Source of the DNA: Acidithiobacillus_B sp049965315
Lineage (GTDB): Bacteria > Pseudomonadota > Gammaproteobacteria > Acidithiobacillales > Acidithiobacillaceae
Reading direction: 5' to 3'
NCBI RefSeq assembly: GCF_049965315.1
Contig: NZ_JBMFWL010000007.1
Coordinates: 1-64,000 of the forward strand
DNA length: 64,000 bases
Shown: in pieces, positions 35,953 to 44,887 of the stretch
Layout of the letters: each line of letters starts with the position of its first letter
Position numbering within the stretch: position 1 is the stretch's first letter
Program-made: the position numbers and the translations under genes
Notes under the pieces: generated by a model
The model's database searches: none
Seen by the model: only the letters and a program-made list of their open reading frames with translations
Told to the model about the DNA's origin: nothing

Positions 35953-37305
35953 TCAGGAGGAAGGGAATACCACGGTATAGCCATAAAGCCCGTTGGCCAG
36001 GATGAGAAAGCCGACGATGGCGAAAGCCGACCAGTTCTGCCATGGCCGGTTGACATAGCCGCCCATGATGTCCCGGTCGTTGAGCAGCATGAGCAGGAAC
36101 AGCATGGCGGCGGGCATGAAAATGGAGGCGATCACCTGGACGGTAAGATTCAGGAAACCCAAGGGGATATGGGGAATCAGGACCACCATGGCGGCCATGC
36201 CGGCGCTGAGGATGCCGGATAGATAAAAGGGCAATGCGCGTTGTGGCTGGAGATTCAGGCTGCGCGGCAGTTTGAGCGCCTCGCCCACCGCCCAGGAGGT
36301 GCTGGCGGTAATGGCGATGGCGGCGATCAGTCCGGCCTCGACGAGGCCCAGGGCAAAGAGAGCGGTGCCGATGCTGCCCAGGCTGCTTTGCCGCAGGATG
36401 TGCATGATGGCCTGGATATCAAAGTTGGCCGCGCCCGCGTGTCCATAGACCAGCGTTCCCGTAAGCACGACGATGGCGATGGCGATGATCCCCATGGAGA
36501 GGCTGCCTATGGCCGTGTCCGCCTGACCGCTGGGGATGTCGTGGACGGTAAGCCCCTTGTCGACGACGGAGGACTGCTCGAAAAACAGCATCCAGGGGGC
36601 AATGGTGGTGCCCAGGTTGGCCAGGATGACATAGGTAAAGGCGCCCAGGGCGGCGCCGGCGGGGATGTGCCAGTTGCCGATGGCGGCAATCACTTGGCTC
36701 CAGTCCGGGTGCGCGGCAATGGCCAGGGGTACGAAAATGATGTTGCCGGCGGCGATCCACAGCGCCAAGCGCTCCCAGGTGCTGTAATGCAAAAAAACCA
36801 TGATGGAAGCGACGAATATCCAGGCGACCGGCACCGCAAGGAAAGGGGGTACGGAAAAGATGCTCATGCCCACCCGGATGCCGATGAACTCGGTCACCAG
36901 GGTCAGGATGTTGGCGACGGTGAGGTCGAGCAGGGAAAACACGCCCCAAAAGGCGCCATAGCGGCCCCAGATCATTTCGGCGTGCCCGCGATGGGTCACG
37001 GCACCCAGGCGGACGGTCATCTCCTGCACGACGTAGGCCACGGGAATCATGAGCAACAAGAAGGGGATAAAAAAACCGATGCCGTACATCGCGCCCGTCT
37101 GGGCGTAGGTGATGACGCCGCCGGCATCGTTGTCGGCGATCATGACGAGAATGCCAGGCCCGATCAGGCTCAGGAACAGGAGCAGGCGCCGCCACCAGGA
37201 GGGATGGTGGCGCAGTTGATAGATCCGCCAGCGGTCCTTGATGCGCTGACGCTCATCCTCGGGCAGATGCTGCAGGAGATCCGCCTCGGTGGGTGGCGTG
37301 AGCAT
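35953..37305 (-). CDS. NRAMP-related divalent metal transporter with altered metal site
   Basis: 450 residues from the ATG at 37305 (the frame is open to 37410), with a hydrophilic N-terminal stretch and about 11 hydrophobic helices. The family frame is clear: GPGILVMIADNDAGG aligns with the TM1 motif of NRAMP, but the DPGN is DAGG here. In TM6 the usual MPH is APW (LGTTIAPWMLFFEQSS). Canonical Mn/Fe transporters need the Met and Asn for soft-metal selectivity, so a different ion (for example Mg) is likely; this is inference. The small membrane protein gene follows 9 nt downstream. The 260 bp upstream, to 37565, show no gene. Confidence 0.85.
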   Translation of the reverse strand: MLTPPTEADLLQHLPEDERQRIKDRWRIYQLRHHPSWWRRLLLFLSLIGPGILVMIADNDAGGVITYAQTGAMYGIGFFIPFLLLMIPVAYVVQEMTVRLGAVTHRGHAEMIWGRYGAFWGVFSLLDLTVANILTLVTEFIGIRVGMSIFSVPPFLAVPVAWIFVASIMVFLHYSTWERLALWIAAGNIIFVPLAIAAHPDWSQVIAAIGNWHIPAGAALGAFTYVILANLGTTIAPWMLFFEQSSVVDKGLTVHDIPSGQADTAIGSLSMGIIAIAIVVLTGTLVYGHAGAANFDIQAIMHILRQSSLGSIGTALFALGLVEAGLIAAIAITASTSWAVGEALKLPRSLNLQPQRALPFYLSGILSAGMAAMVVLIPHIPLGFLNLTVQVIASIFMPAAMLFLLMLLNDRDIMGGYVNRPWQNWSAFAIVGFLILANGLYGYTVVFPSS

Positions 37306-37565
37306 CACTGGTCCAATCCGCCCCGTATCCAGGGCCCTGGCTTGCCTCCATGGGGCCTGTTGGGGTGACTGTCCAAGCCGCTGCCTCCAGCACGGGATAA
37401 TGCCGGACATTTACGCCAATTTCGGCCACCGCGTCAAGCAGCATGCGCGGCGGAACAAGGCCGCGTCCCGCCGCCAATCCCGGTCCGTCGCTGCCCCTTG
37501 GGCGGGCCTGACAATGGGGTTTCCTGCCACGGCCAAGGAGACATTGCCGGGAAAGGGACTTCCCC

Positions 37566-38804
37566 TTACCCCCGGCGCGCGGCATTTTCCAGACTGCGCA
37601 GGGTTTCATCCGCCGCTGCGGCGGCGGTGAGGCCGGCGACGTTTTCCTTGGTGAAGAAGCCCTGAAAATCGCCGAAGCGCTGCACGTATTCGATGATCAG
37701 CGAGGAGTGCTCCGAGGCGCTGGAGAAGATCTGCTTGAGGCCTTCCTGCTCGGAGCCGATCACCTCCAGGAGGAAATCCCGGCCGCAGTGCTGGAGGGCA
37801 TGCACGACGTAGTCGATATTGGTCATGCCGGCGGTATGGCCGTCCTGCACGGCCACGGCGAGATGGTGCAGGCGGGGGCCGAAGTTGCGCACGAAGGCTT
37901 CGGTGGGGGAGGGAATGCCGAGGAGGTGATTGCAAAAATACGGGTGGTTGGCGGCGGTGAAGACCTTCACCGGGCTCTGGAAGGCGTTGTCGAAGTGGAC
38001 GCTCTTGGTGACGTTGGTGGAGGAATTCTGCTCGGGAATGTCGTAAGAGCCCCAGTAGTAATAGCTGGAGAGGGTGAGATATTCGAGGAGGGCGACTTCC
38101 CGGTTCTGGCTGTAGACGCGGGTAGCGAGGTGATCGATGGGGAGGAGGAGGGCATCGAGGCCCAGCCTCTCGCGCATCTCCTTGGCCGTTGCGTAGGCGG
38201 CCTGGATGTCGTCGCGGATGCTGGACAGGCCCAGGGCGTAGACGCGGATGTTGGCGTCGGGACGTTCCCAGTAGCCGACGATGTTGTGGGTATAGGGCGA
38301 TGGCTTGACGACGGCCATGTTGCCCGGCAGCTCCAGACGGCGGATCTGGTCCTGATGGAAGAAGCGGATCTCCCGGGCCTTCTGCGCTTCGACGACCTCA
38401 TGCAGATTGGCCACCTGGAAGATTTCTCCCATGTAGCGGGAGTTGGGCCGCTGGGCGCCGATGGGGTAGACCTCGTTGAGGCTGCGGAAGATGCCGTGGA
38501 GATTGGCGTCCTTGACCTCGCGCACGAGGATGTCGGGGGCGTTCATGTCGATGCGCAGGAGGTGGGTGAAATGCTGCTCAGACTCCAGGGTGACCAGGTA
38601 GTGATAGGGGGTCATCAGGCAGAGTTCGCCCACATAGGCGGCGGAGTGGCCCGGTTCGACGGTGATCATCAGGGCGTCGATGCGCCCGATATTGTCGGTG
38701 AGCCCCTGCCGGTCGCGGTCTTCCAGCAGGCGGCCCAGCCATTCCTCAAAAAAGGGGGAGTTTTGCTTGTCGCCGTAGCGGGGGAATTCGGCAGAAGCGG
38801 TCAT
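37566..38804 (-). CDS. VOC-fold dioxygenase-like protein, HPPD-related
   Basis: 412 residues. The C-terminal half matches the vicinal-oxygen-chelate fold as in 4-hydroxyphenylpyruvate dioxygenase: IDHLATRV (His225), RLHHLAVAV (His313/314) and LIIEYVQRFGDFQGFF (Glu372) line up with the 2-His-1-Glu iron site of HPPD, and the QGFF-NVAGL stretch resembles its C-terminal helix. The N-terminal half (1-210) may be a degenerate VOC repeat. An iron-dependent oxygenase is inferred; no tyrosine-catabolism genes are nearby. Its start overlaps the alpha-E stop (ATGA), so it is coupled to the Anbu operon. Confidence 0.75.
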   Translation of the reverse strand: MTASAEFPRYGDKQNSPFFEEWLGRLLEDRDRQGLTDNIGRIDALMITVEPGHSAAYVGELCLMTPYHYLVTLESEQHFTHLLRIDMNAPDILVREVKDANLHGIFRSLNEVYPIGAQRPNSRYMGEIFQVANLHEVVEAQKAREIRFFHQDQIRRLELPGNMAVVKPSPYTHNIVGYWERPDANIRVYALGLSSIRDDIQAAYATAKEMRERLGLDALLLPIDHLATRVYSQNREVALLEYLTLSSYYYWGSYDIPEQNSSTNVTKSVHFDNAFQSPVKVFTAANHPYFCNHLLGIPSPTEAFVRNFGPRLHHLAVAVQDGHTAGMTNIDYVVHALQHCGRDFLLEVIGSEQEGLKQIFSSASEHSSLIIEYVQRFGDFQGFFTKENVAGLTAAAAADETLRSLENAARRG

Positions 38805-39841
38805 GGACTTGTCTCTCGGAAGTTTTGCTGAAACTGTGTGGAAACAGGGCGGCCTTCGGGCTGGGGACGGCGCCTGGGCTCGGCGTAAAACCCGGCTTGT
38901 CCGCTGCCGGCGAGGTGATCGAAGTATTCGCGATGGATGGCGTGATGAATGGTGCCCAAGTCCTTTTGCGCCTGGTCCAGATACTCATGGAGGAGGGCCG
39001 GGCCGAGGTCGTCGAAACGCAGGGCGTCGAGCCGCTTGCGCGCCCGCCGCACCATATCCAGGGGCCCGCCGGAATTGGGGAGCAGGGCCAGGGCGACTTC
39101 CATCTCGCCCAGACAATGTTTGACGGTGCGGGGGAATTTGCCGTTTTTGAGGAGGAAGTTGACCACCTGATTGCCGCGCACCTGCACCGAAACATGGCGG
39201 CGGTACATCTCGAAGGCGCTCATGGCGCGCAGGACGCCGAGCCAGAGGCTTTCGCCCACGGCCTCGCGCAGGCTGTCGCGCTGGGGGAGGATGACGGCGG
39301 TAGTGACATCGACGATGCGGGTGGTCATGTCGGCACGATCCATGTTGCGCCCCAGCTTGACGAATTGGTAGGCCGTATCCTGACTCATGCTGCCCACCAG
39401 GAGCCCGACCAGGGCGTGGCGACGGGCGATGACCTCGTTCAGAAAGGCGTAGCGATCATGGCGGTTGGCGGCGGAGGCGCTGGCATGGTCGCGCCCGAAG
39501 AGAAAGAGGGCATTGATGCGCTCCCAGAATTCCGCGGGCAGCACGTCACGAAAGGTGCGGCTGTTTTCCCGCGCTTGGTGGATACAGGAGAGCACGGCGC
39601 TGGGGTTGCGTTCGTCGGCAATGAGAAAACGCATGATGCGGGTTTCTTCCGGGGGGCCGTAATGTTCCCGATAGAGTTCGCTGACCCCCGCCACTTGCAG
39701 GAGAATGTCCCAGCCGAACTGGGCGCCCGGAGGGAGGTCCAGCAGGAGCAGGGTGGTGGCGTTGATGAGGCGCGCCATGTCTTCGGTCCGCTCCAGATAG
39801 CGGGCCATCCAGTACAGGTTTTCGGCTACGCGAGAGAGCAT
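38801..39841 (-). CDS. Alpha-E domain protein (COG2307)
   Basis: 346 residues, almost wholly alpha-helical. It begins with MLSRVAENLYWMARYLERTE, the signature of the alpha-E family, and carries several conserved Glu and Arg residues. Alpha-E proteins are found with a circularly permuted ATP-grasp ligase, transglutaminase-like proteins and the proteasome-like Anbu in many bacteria; the set is thought to make and break a peptide-type bond. No biochemical function is known for this subunit. It overlaps the ATP-grasp gene by 16 nt and the VOC gene by 4. Confidence 0.9.
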   Translation of the reverse strand: MLSRVAENLYWMARYLERTEDMARLINATTLLLLDLPPGAQFGWDILLQVAGVSELYREHYGPPEETRIMRFLIADERNPSAVLSCIHQARENSRTFRDVLPAEFWERINALFLFGRDHASASAANRHDRYAFLNEVIARRHALVGLLVGSMSQDTAYQFVKLGRNMDRADMTTRIVDVTTAVILPQRDSLREAVGESLWLGVLRAMSAFEMYRRHVSVQVRGNQVVNFLLKNGKFPRTVKHCLGEMEVALALLPNSGGPLDMVRRARKRLDALRFDDLGPALLHEYLDQAQKDLGTIHHAIHREYFDHLAGSGQAGFYAEPRRRPQPEGRPVSTQFQQNFRETSP

Positions 39842-41292
39842 GGGGCCTCCTCCAGGTCGACGATCCAGGTGTCTTTGCTGCCGCCGCCCTGGGAGCTGTT
39901 GACCACCAGCGAGCCGGGCTGCATGGCTACCCGGGTGAGGCCGCCCGTGGTGACATGCAATTGATCCGACTGCAGGATGAAGGGCCGCAGGTCGAGGTGG
40001 CGGGGTTCCAGATGATCTCCCACCAGGGTGGGGGCGGTGGAGAGGGCGAGGGTGGGCTGGGCGATGTAGTTGCGCGGATCGGCACGGATGAGTTCGGCAA
40101 AGCGGGCGCGCTCCTCGGGAGTGGCCCGTGGCCCGATGAGCATGCCGTAGCCGCCGGATTCATTGGCGGGTTTGACCACCAGTTCGTCGAGGTGGGCGAG
40201 GACATAGTCGCGGTCTGCCGCGCGCATGCACAGGTAGGTGGGCACGTTGGGCAGGATCGGTGCTTCGCCCAGATAATAGCGGATGATCTCCGGCACGAAG
40301 GCATAGACCACCTTGTCATCGGCGACGCCCGCGCCGGGCGCGTTGGCAATGGCCACCGTGCCCTTGCGCCAGGCGCTCATCAGGCCCGGTACGCCGAGCA
40401 CCGATTCCGGGTTGAAGACTTCGGGGTCGAGGTATTCGTCGTCAATGCGCCGGTAGATCACATCCACCCGTTCGGGGCCGGCGATGGTCTTGAGGTAGAC
40501 GATGTCATCCTGACCGACGAAAAGGTCCGGGCCTTCGGCCAGGTAGGCCCCCATCTGCTGGGCGAGGTAGCTATGTTCAAAGTAGGCGGAGTTGTAAATG
40601 CCGGGGGTCAGCACCACCACCACGGGGCGCTCCCCCTGGCGGGGGGAGAGGGCGGCCAGGGTGTCGTAGAGGCGGCTGGTGTAGTCATCCACGGGCAAAA
40701 TTCTGCAGATTTGGAAGAGTTCAGGAAAGAGGCGTTTCATGATCTGGCGGTTTTCGAGCATGTACGATACCCCAGAGGGCACCCGCAGATTGTCCTCCAG
40801 GACATAGACGGTGCCATCCTGGTCGCGCACCAGGTCGCTTCCGCAAATGTGGGCCCAGACGCCAAAGGGCGGGTGGATGCCCACGCAGGCCTGGCGGAAA
40901 TTATGCGACCCCTCCAGCACCTCGCGCGGAAAGACGCCGTCGCTGATGATCCGCTGGGCGTTGTAGAGGTCGTCAATGAAGAGATTCAGGGCGCGCAGGC
41001 GCTGCTTCAGGCCGGCCTCGATCTGCTCCCATTCGCATCGGGAAAGGACGCGCGGGATGATGTCGAAGGGCCAGGCGCGGTCGATGTTGCCCGCTTCCGT
41101 ATAGACCGTGAAGGTGATGCCCATGGCCAGGATGGCGGCCTCGGCCGCTTGGCGGCGGGCGGCGAGGGCGCTTGGGTCGAGACTGAGCAAGTGGGCGAAG
41201 AGGGCCTTGGCCGCAGGCCGGGGCTGTTGCTGGGCGTCGATGAGCTCATCGTAGGCCGATTGCTGTCCATAACTCTCAGAAAGCAGGTTCAT
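39826..41292 (-). CDS. Circularly permuted ATP-grasp protein (COG2308)
   Basis: 488 residues from the ATG at 41292 (GGGGGAG close upstream); the frame is open to 41358. The COG2308 features are seen: GVWAHICGSDLVRDQDG and VLEDNLRVPSGVSYMLENR (ATP-grasp metal and nucleotide residues brought to the N-terminal part by permutation), VVVLTPGIYNSAYFEH, and VVKPANESGGYGMLIGP. Proteins of this group are predicted peptide ligases forming amide bonds with carboxylates, part of the ATP-grasp/alpha-E/transglutaminase neighbourhood. Substrates unknown. Confidence 0.92.
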   Translation of the reverse strand: MNLLSESYGQQSAYDELIDAQQQPRPAAKALFAHLLSLDPSALAARRQAAEAAILAMGITFTVYTEAGNIDRAWPFDIIPRVLSRCEWEQIEAGLKQRLRALNLFIDDLYNAQRIISDGVFPREVLEGSHNFRQACVGIHPPFGVWAHICGSDLVRDQDGTVYVLEDNLRVPSGVSYMLENRQIMKRLFPELFQICRILPVDDYTSRLYDTLAALSPRQGERPVVVVLTPGIYNSAYFEHSYLAQQMGAYLAEGPDLFVGQDDIVYLKTIAGPERVDVIYRRIDDEYLDPEVFNPESVLGVPGLMSAWRKGTVAIANAPGAGVADDKVVYAFVPEIIRYYLGEAPILPNVPTYLCMRAADRDYVLAHLDELVVKPANESGGYGMLIGPRATPEERARFAELIRADPRNYIAQPTLALSTAPTLVGDHLEPRHLDLRPFILQSDQLHVTTGGLTRVAMQPGSLVVNSSQGGGSKDTWIVDLEEAPCSLA

Positions 41293-41469
41293 ACTCCCCC
41301 CAGTGGGTGGCGGGTGCAGATTCGTCACACCTTGTGCGGTCAATGAAGCAATCGCCATGCCAGTCCATGGAAGCGGCGGGCCTCGCCCGGATCCGCCAAG
41401 GCCGCCCCTCGCCTGCCGCCGCGACCGAATGCACCTGGTTGGTGCAACTTCCGGATGCGGAAGTTGCGG

Positions 41470-44400
41470 CTACCGTGGCAATGCACCACCCAGGCGCAGA
41501 TCCAGCACCGCCGGGTAATCGGGGTTGATCTCTTCGGGTGGCGCATCCATGGCGCCGGGTTGGCTTCCTTCGGGAACGAAGTGCCCCGCAGCGGGCCCCC
41601 TGGCCAGCATCTCCGGCGCTGGCGTGTAGGGTCCCGGGCTATGCCCCATCTGCTCGAAGCGGCTCTGGCGGCGGGCTTCTGCCTCCCAGGCGTTGACCGG
41701 ATACTCCTCGGAGTTGCGCCCGCCGGGGTGCATGACATGATAGGTGCAACCTCCGACGGAGCGGCCATTCCAGGTATCGATGAGATCGAAGACCAGCGGG
41801 GAATGCACCGGAATGGTGGGGTGCAAGGCCGAAGGCGGTTGCCAGGCCCGATAGCGCACCCCCGCCACCTCCTGGTCGGGAGTGCCGGTCCTGCGCAGGG
41901 GGATGCGCCGGCCATTGCAGGCCAGCACATAGCGTTTGTCGCTGAGGCCGTTGACCCGGACCTGCAGGCGCTCCACCGAGGAATCGACATAGCGGGCCGT
42001 GCCATGACCCGTCACCTCCTCCCCCAGCACATGCCATGGCTCGATGGCCGCGCGCAGTTCGATACCGATGTCGCCGAGCTGAACCTGCCCGTAAACGGGA
42101 AAACGGAACTCCAGAAAGGGCGCAAACCAGGCCGGATCAAAGGGAAGGTCGTGGGCCTGGAGATCAAGCAGGATCTCGCGCAGGTCTTCCCAGAGATAAT
42201 GCGGGAGCAGAAAGCGGTCGTGCAACTCGGTGCCCCAGCGCATCAGGGCGTGGCGATAGGGGTCCTCCCAGAAGCGCAGCAGCAGGGCCCGCACCAGGAG
42301 TTGCTGGGCCAGACTCATGCGCGCATGGGGCGGCATTTCAAAGGCGCGCAGTTCCACCAGGCCCTGGCGGCCGGCAGGGCCGCTGGGGGAGTAGAGCTTG
42401 TCGATGCAGATTTCCGCGCGGTGGGTGTTGCCGGTCACATCCACCAGCAGGTTGCGGAAGAGACGATCCACCAGCCACGGCTGAGGCACTTCGCCCGGAG
42501 CCGTCTGGGCAAAGGCGATTTCCAGCTCGTAGAGGGCCTCGTGGCGGGCTTCGTCCACGCGCGGTGCCTGGCTGGTAGGGCCGACGAACAGGCCGCTGAA
42601 GAGGTAGGACAGGGCGGGATGGTGCTGCCAGTAGGTGATGAAGCTCTGCAGCAGGTCGGGGCGGCGGAGGAAGGGGCTGTCGGCGGGAGTGTTGCCGCCG
42701 AGGGTGATATGGTTGCCGCCGCCGGTGCCCGTATGGCGACCGTCCAGCATGAACTTCTCGGCGCCCAGGCGGGATTGCCGCGCGGCTTCGTAAACGCCGT
42801 TGGTATTTGCCACCAGCTCCGCCCAGGACCGGGAGGGGTGGATGTTGACCTCGATCACGCCGGGATCCGGGGTGACCAGGAGCTTTTCCAGGCGCGTATC
42901 GCTGGGCGGCGGGTAACCCTCCAGCACCACCGGCAGGCGCAGGCGCGCTGCCGTGGCCTCGACGGCGGCGAGCAGGTCCAGGGCATGTTCCAGGCGTTCC
43001 AGCGGTGGCAGAAAGACGTAGAGACCGCCGCCGCGGGGCTCGATGGCCAGGGCGGTGTGGGGGATCTGGCGGGGGGAAGCGCCGGCATCGGCGGGGGCTT
43101 GGGCCTTTTCGGCATCCGCGGGCGAGGGCACGAAGCGGCTATAGCGCGCCGCCACCTCGCCCTGGATATCGGCCAGCGGCATTTGCGGCGCAAAGGGGTC
43201 TACTTCGGGACGTATCTCCCGGTCTTCTGCGGCGATCCAGGGCAGGGCATCGAGGGGTAGGCGCAGGCCCAGGGGCGAATCGCCGGGAATCAGGGTGAGT
43301 CGGCTGCGGCGAAAGGTCCATGCCGCCGAGCGCCAGGTTTCCCGTGTTTCATCCCAGGCCAGGGGCAGAACGAAACCGGCCGGCTGGTCCAGGCCGCGGG
43401 AGAGCTTGTCGGCCAGGGAACGCCGTTCGCGGGCATCATCGAGCCGCAGTTGCGCCAGATCGAGGTTGACCGGCAATTCCGCTTCCTGTTGCAGGTAATG
43501 GAGGGCATCTTCATAGGCCGGCAGGACAAAGTGCTCCGCCACGCCGAGATAGCGGGTGAGGGTGCCGGCAAAGCGCTCGGCATCCGCCAGCGTCCGGCCG
43601 TAATCCCTGCCCGCTGCGGCGAGGAGGCCGGCATCGCGCCACAGCGGTACCTGATCCTTGCGCCAATAGATCCCCAGGGCCCAGCGCGGGAGGGCTTCGC
43701 CGGGGTACCACTTGCCTTCGGCGGTGTGCAGCAGGGAGCCGGGGGCAAAATGCTGCTGCAGCTTGCGCACCAGGATTTCCGCCCGTTCGCGCTTTTGCTC
43801 GCCCAGGGCGGCGTTGTTCCATTCCGGGGTATCGCGGGCATCCACGGCGACAAAGGTAGGCTCGCCGCCCATGGTCAGGCGCACATCCCCCGCCGCGAGG
43901 CGCGCATCCACCCGGTTGCCGAGGTCCATGACGGCCGCCCACTGGCGCTCGCTGTAAGGCTTGGTGACGCGTGGAGTTTCCCGGATGCGGGTCACCGTAT
44001 TGCTGAAGGTGAAGGTCACCTCGCAAGGATCGGTGGCCCCGACGATGGGCGCGGCCGTGCTCGGTTGCGGGGTGCAGGCCAAAGGGATGTGTCCTTCGCC
44101 GGCGAAGAGCCCCGAAGTGGGGTCCAGCCCGACCCACCCGGCACCGGGCAGATAGACTTCGGCCCAGGCATGCAGGTCGGTAAAGTCCTGTACGGGGCCC
44201 GCCGGCCCTTCCAGGGGCTTCTCGTCGGCCACGAGCTGAACCAGATAGCCGGAGACAAAGCGGGCCGCCAGACCCAGATGGCGGAGGACCTGCACCAGCA
44301 ACCATCCGGTATCGCGGCAGGACCCCAGATGGCGGGCCAGGGTCTCCTCGCAGCTCTGTACGCCGGGTTCCATGCGCACGCTATAGTCGATGGCCTTTTG

Positions 44401-44856
44401 CAACCGCTGGTTGAGGGCCACCAGAAAGAGCACGGTGTTCTGCTCATGCCGTTCAATGCCATGGAGAAAGGACTGCAGCAAGGGCCCCGCCGCTGCGCAT
44501 TCCAGATAGGGCGCCAGTTCCTTGGCGAGGGCCGCCGGGTAGCGGAAGGGCCAGCGCTCCGCGCTCTCTTCGACAAAGAAATCAAAGGGATCAATGACCG
44601 TCAGATCGGCAATGACCTCCACATCCACGAGCAGCGACCGGGCGCGCTCCTGGAACACCAGACGCGCCAGGTGATTGGCGAACGGATCTTGTTGCCAATT
44701 GAGAAAATGTTGCTGGGGCGCGACCTTGAGGCTATAGGCGAGGATGGGGGTGCGGCAATGGGGCGCCGGGCGCAGACGCAGGATATGGGGATAAATGGTT
44801 ACCAAACGGTCGAAGTGGTATTCGGTACGATGACGAATGGCAACGTGGATACCCAT
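41470..44856 (-). CDS. Transglutaminase-like protein with DUF2126 domain
   Basis: 1128 residues. N-terminal beta-strand domain (1-110) as in COG1305, a transglutaminase core with Cys180 (GSCRDTGW), His229 (LHAWAEV) and Asp245 (LDPTSG), then DUF2126 (about 300-1128, opening with VRLTMGGEPTFV). The core's papain-like triad is intact, so it should cleave or form peptide-type amide bonds. This large form is the usual partner of COG2307 and COG2308 proteins. No signal peptide or membrane segment. It is 31 nt downstream of anbu, with AGGAGG before the ATG. Confidence 0.9.
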   Translation of the reverse strand: MGIHVAIRHRTEYHFDRLVTIYPHILRLRPAPHCRTPILAYSLKVAPQQHFLNWQQDPFANHLARLVFQERARSLLVDVEVIADLTVIDPFDFFVEESAERWPFRYPAALAKELAPYLECAAAGPLLQSFLHGIERHEQNTVLFLVALNQRLQKAIDYSVRMEPGVQSCEETLARHLGSCRDTGWLLVQVLRHLGLAARFVSGYLVQLVADEKPLEGPAGPVQDFTDLHAWAEVYLPGAGWVGLDPTSGLFAGEGHIPLACTPQPSTAAPIVGATDPCEVTFTFSNTVTRIRETPRVTKPYSERQWAAVMDLGNRVDARLAAGDVRLTMGGEPTFVAVDARDTPEWNNAALGEQKRERAEILVRKLQQHFAPGSLLHTAEGKWYPGEALPRWALGIYWRKDQVPLWRDAGLLAAAGRDYGRTLADAERFAGTLTRYLGVAEHFVLPAYEDALHYLQQEAELPVNLDLAQLRLDDARERRSLADKLSRGLDQPAGFVLPLAWDETRETWRSAAWTFRRSRLTLIPGDSPLGLRLPLDALPWIAAEDREIRPEVDPFAPQMPLADIQGEVAARYSRFVPSPADAEKAQAPADAGASPRQIPHTALAIEPRGGGLYVFLPPLERLEHALDLLAAVEATAARLRLPVVLEGYPPPSDTRLEKLLVTPDPGVIEVNIHPSRSWAELVANTNGVYEAARQSRLGAEKFMLDGRHTGTGGGNHITLGGNTPADSPFLRRPDLLQSFITYWQHHPALSYLFSGLFVGPTSQAPRVDEARHEALYELEIAFAQTAPGEVPQPWLVDRLFRNLLVDVTGNTHRAEICIDKLYSPSGPAGRQGLVELRAFEMPPHARMSLAQQLLVRALLLRFWEDPYRHALMRWGTELHDRFLLPHYLWEDLREILLDLQAHDLPFDPAWFAPFLEFRFPVYGQVQLGDIGIELRAAIEPWHVLGEEVTGHGTARYVDSSVERLQVRVNGLSDKRYVLACNGRRIPLRRTGTPDQEVAGVRYRAWQPPSALHPTIPVHSPLVFDLIDTWNGRSVGGCTYHVMHPGGRNSEEYPVNAWEAEARRQSRFEQMGHSPGPYTPAPEMLARGPAAGHFVPEGSQPGAMDAPPEEINPDYPAVLDLRLGGALPR

Positions 44857-44887
44857 GGGAATGCCTCCTGGTGTTCATGTGCCTGAC

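Noticed and set aside
37306..37565. Mn riboswitch (yybP-ykoY type) or other metal riboswitch before the NRAMP gene
   Set aside because: I do not see the conserved loops of that class in the minus-strand leader; a covariance search would settle it.
37253..37609. 118-codon minus-strand frame upstream of the NRAMP gene
   Set aside because: It overlaps both neighbours, has no family pattern and no good ribosome site.
41455..43260. 601-codon frame antisense to the DUF2126 gene
   Set aside because: No motifs; the opposite strand has a continuous, well-conserved protein.
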